Shown here piece by piece: positions 60,276 through 64,000 of a DNA stretch of 64,000 nt. Origin of the DNA: Gammaproteobacteria bacterium (lineage in GTDB: Bacteria; Pseudomonadota; Gammaproteobacteria; Natronospirales; REEB76); assembly GCA_036383255.1 (NCBI GenBank), contig DASVOS010000004.1:372001-436000 (forward strand). Direction: 5' to 3'. Made by a program: the position numbers and the translations under genes. How positions within the stretch are numbered: the first letter of the stretch is position 1; every line of letters begins with the position of its first letter. The notes under the pieces are model-generated. The model saw only the letters and a list, made by a program, of their open reading frames with translations, was not told where the DNA came from and did no database searches.

Positions 60276-61139
60276 TTAGAAGCTCACCGAGACCGCGGCG
60301 CCCAGGATCAGTGCGCCGCCGGCCAGCAGGCCCAAGCCCAGCGGTTCGCTGAGCACCAGCACGCCGAGCAGCGCGCCGGTGAGGGGCTCGAGGTTGCCGA
60401 TCACGCCGCTGGTGTGAGTGCCGAGTTCCTTCAGGCCCCAGTTCCAGAGATGGTAGGTGAGCGCGGTGCACACGAGACCGAGCACCGCCAGCGACCACCA
60501 GGTGGCGGCATGCAACGCGCCGAACTCAGGCCAGGGGCCGTCCAGGCGCGACAGCGGCAGCAGCATCAGCGTGCCCAGCAGTACCACGTAGTTGGTGACG
60601 CACCCGGGTGAGTACGTCCGCATCAGCCGGCGGCTGATCACCACCCAGGCAGAGAAGCAGACCAGCGAGGCCAGCACCAGCACGGGGCCGAGCCAGCCGG
60701 ATTGCGCGTGCGGGCTGCCGACGATGAGTGCCACGCCCAGGGTGGAGGCGAGGGTGGCGGCCCAGCCGCGCCAGCCCAGGCGCTCGTGCTCGAACAGCAC
60801 CGCCGCGCCCGAGAGCAGCACAGGGAACGCGCCCAGGAGCAGCGAGGTCACCACCGCGCCCGTGAGCTTCAAGCCAGTGAACAGGAGGTACATGGCGAGC
60901 GGCACACCGAGGAAGCTCGCCGTCAGGAACGCCGGCCAGTCGGCGCGCCGCGGCCACTCCTTGCGCCGCAACGTCAGCGGCAGGAGCGCGGCGGAGGCGA
61001 TGAGGAAGCGCAGCGTCACCGTGTCGAGCGGGGACAGCTCGTCGAGCGCCCACTTGCCGAACAGGAACACGGCGCCCCAGGCGCAGCTGGCGAACACCAG
61101 CGCCAGGAACGCCAACATCTTGCGCGGGTATATGGGCAC
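60276..61139 (-). CDS. EamA/DMT family transporter
   Basis: The 287-residue membrane protein has ten helices in two EamA repeats (about residues 7-135 and 147-283) with PLDTVTLRFLIASAALLPL and LEPLTGALLGVLVLSEPLGLGLLAGGALIL. It is distinct from the 48273 gene. A metabolite export role is expected from the family; the substrate is unknown. The 180 bp upstream, to the porin gene stop, show no gene that I trust. Confidence 0.85.
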   Translation of the reverse strand: MPIYPRKMLAFLALVFASCAWGAVFLFGKWALDELSPLDTVTLRFLIASAALLPLTLRRKEWPRRADWPAFLTASFLGVPLAMYLLFTGLKLTGAVVTSLLLGAFPVLLSGAAVLFEHERLGWRGWAATLASTLGVALIVGSPHAQSGWLGPVLVLASLVCFSAWVVISRRLMRTYSPGCVTNYVVLLGTLMLLPLSRLDGPWPEFGALHAATWWSLAVLGLVCTALTYHLWNWGLKELGTHTSGVIGNLEPLTGALLGVLVLSEPLGLGLLAGGALILGAAVSVSF

Positions 61140-61319
61140 AGCCCTCTCCAGATTCTGCCGCGATGCATTATGTCACGGGCAAGAAAGCGCCGCGCAAACT
61201 ACGCCTGGCGGTGCGCCTGCTGTTACTGAAGCGCGTGGTGCTGGACAAGATCCCACCCAGGTCACCGTCGAGCTCGGCACCACCCGCGCCTGAGCCTGCG
61301 GGCGCAGCAGCTTCCGGAG

Positions 61320-62093
61320 TTAGAAGTCTTTTTCGAGCAGCAGCCAGGTGTGGTGCCCGCCCACGAAGTACCCGTTGAGCGTGTAGCGGGCCGGGTCGCC
61401 GTTGGTCCAGGTGTGGGCGAGCGTCAGGCTCAAGCCCTGTCTGAGGTCGCAGACCAGGGAGAGCTTGTAGTCGGTGTAGTCGTTCGCGCTGTGGCTGGCG
61501 CCCGTCACCGGATCGCTGCCGGTCTTCTGGTTGCGGCCGAGGTGCTCGCCCAGCGTGAAGTGCCCGCCCAGGTACTGGGAGCCGTTCATGTCGATGTAGA
61601 GCGAACCCTTGGTGTCCGGCGTGCCGAAGGAATCCGTCACGCTGTAGTTCACCCGCAAGCTGTAGCTGCGCCAGGCGATGTAGCCATAGGCCTCGGTGGT
61701 GTTGGGTTCCGCCACCGGCGGCGTCTGGCGCGCGTAGTTGCCGGGGAACTGCAGGCGCAGCACGCCCGCCTTCCACAGCCAGTCCTGGTCAATGCGCTGG
61801 CGCCAGCCGGCCCAGCCGTCCACCTCCATGCCCACGTCGTCGCCGGGATAGAGCGCGTCGATCCAGTTGATACTGTTGGCGTCGATGCCGCCGTAGAAGC
61901 CGCCGTCCGTGTTGTTGTTCACGTCCAGCTCGCCCTCCACGGACGGGTTGCCGAGGCTCTGCGCGAGGCCGCGCCCCACGTAGTTGGTCATGAACTGCAC
62001 GTTGCCGGTGACGAGCGGCGGCTCATCGGCGGCGGCGGCCGCGCCGGAAAACCAGCCCGAAGCGAGCAGGATGCAAAGCAGGATCTTGCGCAT
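61320..62093 (-). CDS. TorF family putative outer-membrane porin
   Basis: The 257-residue protein has a signal peptide (MRKILLCILLASGWFSGAAAA) followed by the family N-terminus VTGNVQFMTNYVGRGLAQS and GFYGGIDANSINW, many amphipathic strands and a terminal Phe (LLLEKDF). The start at 62093 has GGGGAA 7 nt upstream. TorF-type proteins are presumed porins of unknown substrate. It is divergent from paralogue 3; the 252 bp between them include a GATAAT box near 62250 and no gene. Confidence 0.82.
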   Translation of the reverse strand: MRKILLCILLASGWFSGAAAAADEPPLVTGNVQFMTNYVGRGLAQSLGNPSVEGELDVNNNTDGGFYGGIDANSINWIDALYPGDDVGMEVDGWAGWRQRIDQDWLWKAGVLRLQFPGNYARQTPPVAEPNTTEAYGYIAWRSYSLRVNYSVTDSFGTPDTKGSLYIDMNGSQYLGGHFTLGEHLGRNQKTGSDPVTGASHSANDYTDYKLSLVCDLRQGLSLTLAHTWTNGDPARYTLNGYFVGGHHTWLLLEKDF

Positions 62094-62345
62094 GTTCTTG
62101 TTCCCCGAGCGACACCGGTGTGACCGGCCTGTGACCCCATGAGTTCCGGGCGCCATGGTGGCATCCCCGCCGCGCCGCGCTAAGTGCCAGATGGGCTGAG
62201 GTCCCCTGGGCCAGACCCGGGCGGTGCGGCGCGCCGCATTAGGGCGGATAATGCCCGCATTGTCCCGGAGCCGGCTGTCAGAAACCGGCAGGTTTCGGAC
62301 GCTGCGTCCCGGCCCGGGCGCATTCTAGTGGATGGGGTGCCGCAC

Positions 62346-62861
62346 ATGAAGCTTGCCGCCTGCGCGTTCGTCGCGTCTCTCCTCGCCGTGCCCGCGCTGG
62401 CGGCCGAGCCGCCCGCGCCCGCGGGCCTCGACCGGCTCGCCCAGCTCCTGCCCGGCACCTGGCGCACGGAAGGGCAGACCTTCGATAGCCCGTTCACCAA
62501 GGCGGGCCCCCAGCATTACACCACCCAGCGCGACTGCTGGCAGGGCGAGGGGAGCTACAAGTGCGTGTCGGTGGTGAACGGCACGCTGCAGATCTACGCG
62601 ATCTTCGGCTGGGATGCGAAGGACAACCTCTATCACGAGACCCAGGTCACGCCCCAAGGCAAGCAGCCCGAGTTCCGCGTCAGCGTGAGCGGCGATACCT
62701 GGAGCTACGGACAGGACATCGCGCGCTCCGATGGCAGCATCGTGCACTACCGTATCGTCCGTACCTATATGTCGCCCGCGAGCGCCAGCTACAGCTACGC
62801 CTATTCCCTGGACGGCAAGCAGTGGACCGAGATCGCCAAGGGCACCGAGACCCGCCTCTGA
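62346..62861 (+). CDS. Secreted lipocalin-like family protein, paralogue 3
   Basis: The 171-residue protein has a signal peptide (cleavage near ALAAE), LAQLLPGTWRTEGQTFDSPFTKAG, DCWQGEGSYKCVSVVNG and the terminal motif SLDGKQWTEIAKGTETRL. It shares spacing and both cysteines with paralogues 1 and 2 but lies apart from them, separated by a transporter and a porin. Function is unknown. Confidence 0.7.
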   Translation: MKLAACAFVASLLAVPALAAEPPAPAGLDRLAQLLPGTWRTEGQTFDSPFTKAGPQHYTTQRDCWQGEGSYKCVSVVNGTLQIYAIFGWDAKDNLYHETQVTPQGKQPEFRVSVSGDTWSYGQDIARSDGSIVHYRIVRTYMSPASASYSYAYSLDGKQWTEIAKGTETRL

Positions 62862-63155
62862 TTTCCGCTCCAGGCCCGCGCCCCGCGTGAGCCCCGTCAC
62901 ACTCCGCCGACGATTTACCCTCTTTTAAATTCCTCTTTAAAACTCCGTTACACGCTGCAGGTATACCTCTAGCGTCGATACGGAGAAACCCTGCAGGGTA
63001 CTACCCACAGTGTTTCTCCCTAGTCCCCTAGGGTGATCCCTGCAGGACTGGACGCAGTACCTTCGGCAAAGCCTGGAAACGGCAGGCTTCGCGGTCGGCC
63101 CGCATATCGGCACCCCGCCCATCTTGGGCTTTTCCACCGATATGTGAGGTCAGCG
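62862..63155 (+). promoter_or_regulatory. Long structured leader of the terminal secreted-protein gene
   Basis: No gene is seen in these 294 bp. The left part is AT-rich (about 62910-62950), as in a promoter region. Downstream are GGAGAAAC/GTTTCTCC (62982-62989 and 63012-63019), three CTGCAGG direct repeats (62955, 62991, 63040), AAGCCTG/CAGGCTT (63069-63075 and 63083-63089) and CATATCGG/CCGATATG (63103-63110 and 63137-63144). The last stem ends one base before the GAGGT ribosome-binding site (63146-63150). Confidence 0.5.
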
Positions 63156-64000
63156 ATGAAAGCATTATGTTCCGGCTCCCTTAAGGTCTTCTCCCGCCTG
63201 TTCACCGCCGTGCTGCTCCTGGGCGCGGCCGGCCTCGCCCACGCGGCGAGCCAGGCTCCCGGCGGCTTCCTGGAGAGCGACGAGACCACCGCCGTGCGCA
63301 CCCAGCTCAGCCCCGCCAGCATCGCGGGCTTCGTGCCTTCGCGCGGCGGCTTCGAGTTCCCGGCCCCCTACAACACCCATGGCGTGCGCGTCACCAACGG
63401 GTCCGACTGCGGCGGCCAGGACTGCGTGGACATGATCTACAGCTACTGGCGCAACATGAGCAACAGCGCCGGCAGCGACACCATGTACGTGTTCATCGGC
63501 CTGGACCAGGCGCGCGGCGGCAAGGGCCCCACGCTGTTCAAGTACGTGAAGAGCACGGACACCCTGTCCAAGGTCGGCCCGCTGTTCGACTCCAGCAGCA
63601 AGTACGCCCGCCAGACCGGCGAGGGCTGGTACTTCAGCTACGGCATGCCCACCAAGATCTACATGCAGGACAAGTCCAAGCTCCTGCGCTACGACGTGCT
63701 AAAGCACACCTTCGAGACGGTGTTCGACTCCACGACGAAGTACCCGAACACCATCATCACCCAGACCAACACCAGCAACGACGACGACGTGCACTCGGCC
63801 ACGCTCGAGGACGCGACCACCTACGCCAAGAAAGGCTGCGTCGTCTACACCGCCAGCAGCAAGAAGTTCGAGTTCTACGCCGGCGCCAAGATGGACGAGT
63901 GCCAGATCGACAAGAGCGGCCGCTACCTGGTGCTCAAGGAGAAGCTGGCGAGCGATCCCTGCACCACCTGCGACGTGGACAACGTCATCGTGGACCTCAA
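63156..64000 (+). CDS. Secreted protein of unknown family, 3' end cut by the window edge
   Basis: The frame stays open for 281 codons to the right edge. A long signal peptide (MKALCSGSLKVFSRLFTAVL... ending AHA) is followed by a propeller-like or beta-rich domain with GVRVTNGSDCGGQDCVDMIYSYWRNM, DTMYVFIGLDQARGGKGPTLFKY, SKLLRYDVLKHTFETVFDS, and a later Cys cluster CDECQ-like plus CTTCD. The seven Cys after the signal peptide suggest disulfides, matching the local DsbA and TlpA genes. I do not recognise the family. GAGGT precedes the ATG by 5 nt. Confidence 0.7.
   Translation, partial: MKALCSGSLKVFSRLFTAVLLLGAAGLAHAASQAPGGFLESDETTAVRTQLSPASIAGFVPSRGGFEFPAPYNTHGVRVTNGSDCGGQDCVDMIYSYWRNMSNSAGSDTMYVFIGLDQARGGKGPTLFKYVKSTDTLSKVGPLFDSSSKYARQTGEGWYFSYGMPTKIYMQDKSKLLRYDVLKHTFETVFDSTTKYPNTIITQTNTSNDDDVHSATLEDATTYAKKGCVVYTASSKKFEFYAGAKMDECQIDKSGRYLVLKEKLASDPCTTCDVDNVIVDL

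Noticed and set aside
61140-61378. Short open frame MHYVTGKKAPRK... (61163-61378) in the gap before the porin gene
   Set aside because: No ribosome-binding site, Pro/Ser/Arg-rich shadow-like sequence and overlap with the porin 3' end; no gene is supported.
63020-63155. c-di-GMP-I (GEMM) riboswitch
   Set aside because: GGCAAA and a stem with GAAA in its loop are present, but the GGGACGCAAAGCC and GGTAGCGGGGTTACCGA parts of the consensus are absent.

Overview
The window is a GC-rich stretch of chromosome from a free-living, respiring Gammaproteobacterium. The gene set (AlgZ-type kinase, dsbA/cytochrome c4/engB/polA order, tamAB, a TorF-type porin, a spermidine synthase with the Cys-containing SAM loop I associate with Xanthomonadales) suggests a Xanthomonadales/Nevskiales-like or Pseudomonas-related lineage. 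I cannot name a species. I saw no phage, insertion sequence, integrase, CRISPR array or plasmid functions, so this is mostly core genome with a short accessory stretch at the right end.

Layout. 1-9.5 kb: the 5' part of an AlgZ sensor kinase, a secreted calcium-repeat protein with a GlyGly-type C-terminal sorting tail, arginine decarboxylase diverging from spermidine synthase, a P-II/DUF4124 cluster, ubiK and the ComM ATPase. 9.5-17.7 kb: an S10 carboxypeptidase, Rep helicase, a membrane cytochrome c, tRNA-Arg(CCG) followed by a cluster of palindromes and tRNA-like fragments, a PadR/membrane-protein pair and arsC. 17.8-27.7 kb: a large sortilin-like propeller protein, a membrane-bound LytTR regulator, and a quinoprotein module (PQQ-type dehydrogenase plus TonB receptor, divergent from an SMP-30-like propeller). 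27.7-34 kb: two tandem dsbA genes, cytochrome c4, engB, a probable small RNA, polA and lptM. 34-50.6 kb: enzymes and orphan genes, then a tightly overlapping operon NRDE - S9 peptidase - tamA - tamB, and EamA/nudC with a HIT gene. 50.7-56.7 kb: two c-di-GMP enzymes flanking a VOC protein and an AraC regulator. 56.8-64 kb: small cysteine-rich, beta-barrel, TlpA-like and secreted proteins, including a decayed tandem duplication and three paralogues of one secreted family.

The most interesting signals are mostly non-coding. (1) Between engB and polA lies a probable small RNA, in the position of Pseudomonas ErsA/E. coli Spot 42, with a sigma-E/AlgU-like promoter and two hairpins that each present a CU-rich anti-Shine-Dalgarno loop. 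(2) A dispersed palindromic repeat sits over gene 3' ends; its core is conserved but its outermost stem differs in every copy while staying complementary. (3) At least eight genes have a -10-like hexamer ending 5-7 nt before the start codon and no Shine-Dalgarno sequence, which predicts leaderless mRNAs. (4) Two outer-membrane barrel genes are flanked by gene fragments that prove a tandem duplication, yet the barrels have diverged far more than the dead fragments. (5) Spermidine synthase lacks the aspartate of its SAM-binding loop.

Many neighbouring genes overlap by 1-4 nt (ATGA or TGATG), so translational coupling appears common. Product calls rest on motif and family recognition by eye; no searches were run.
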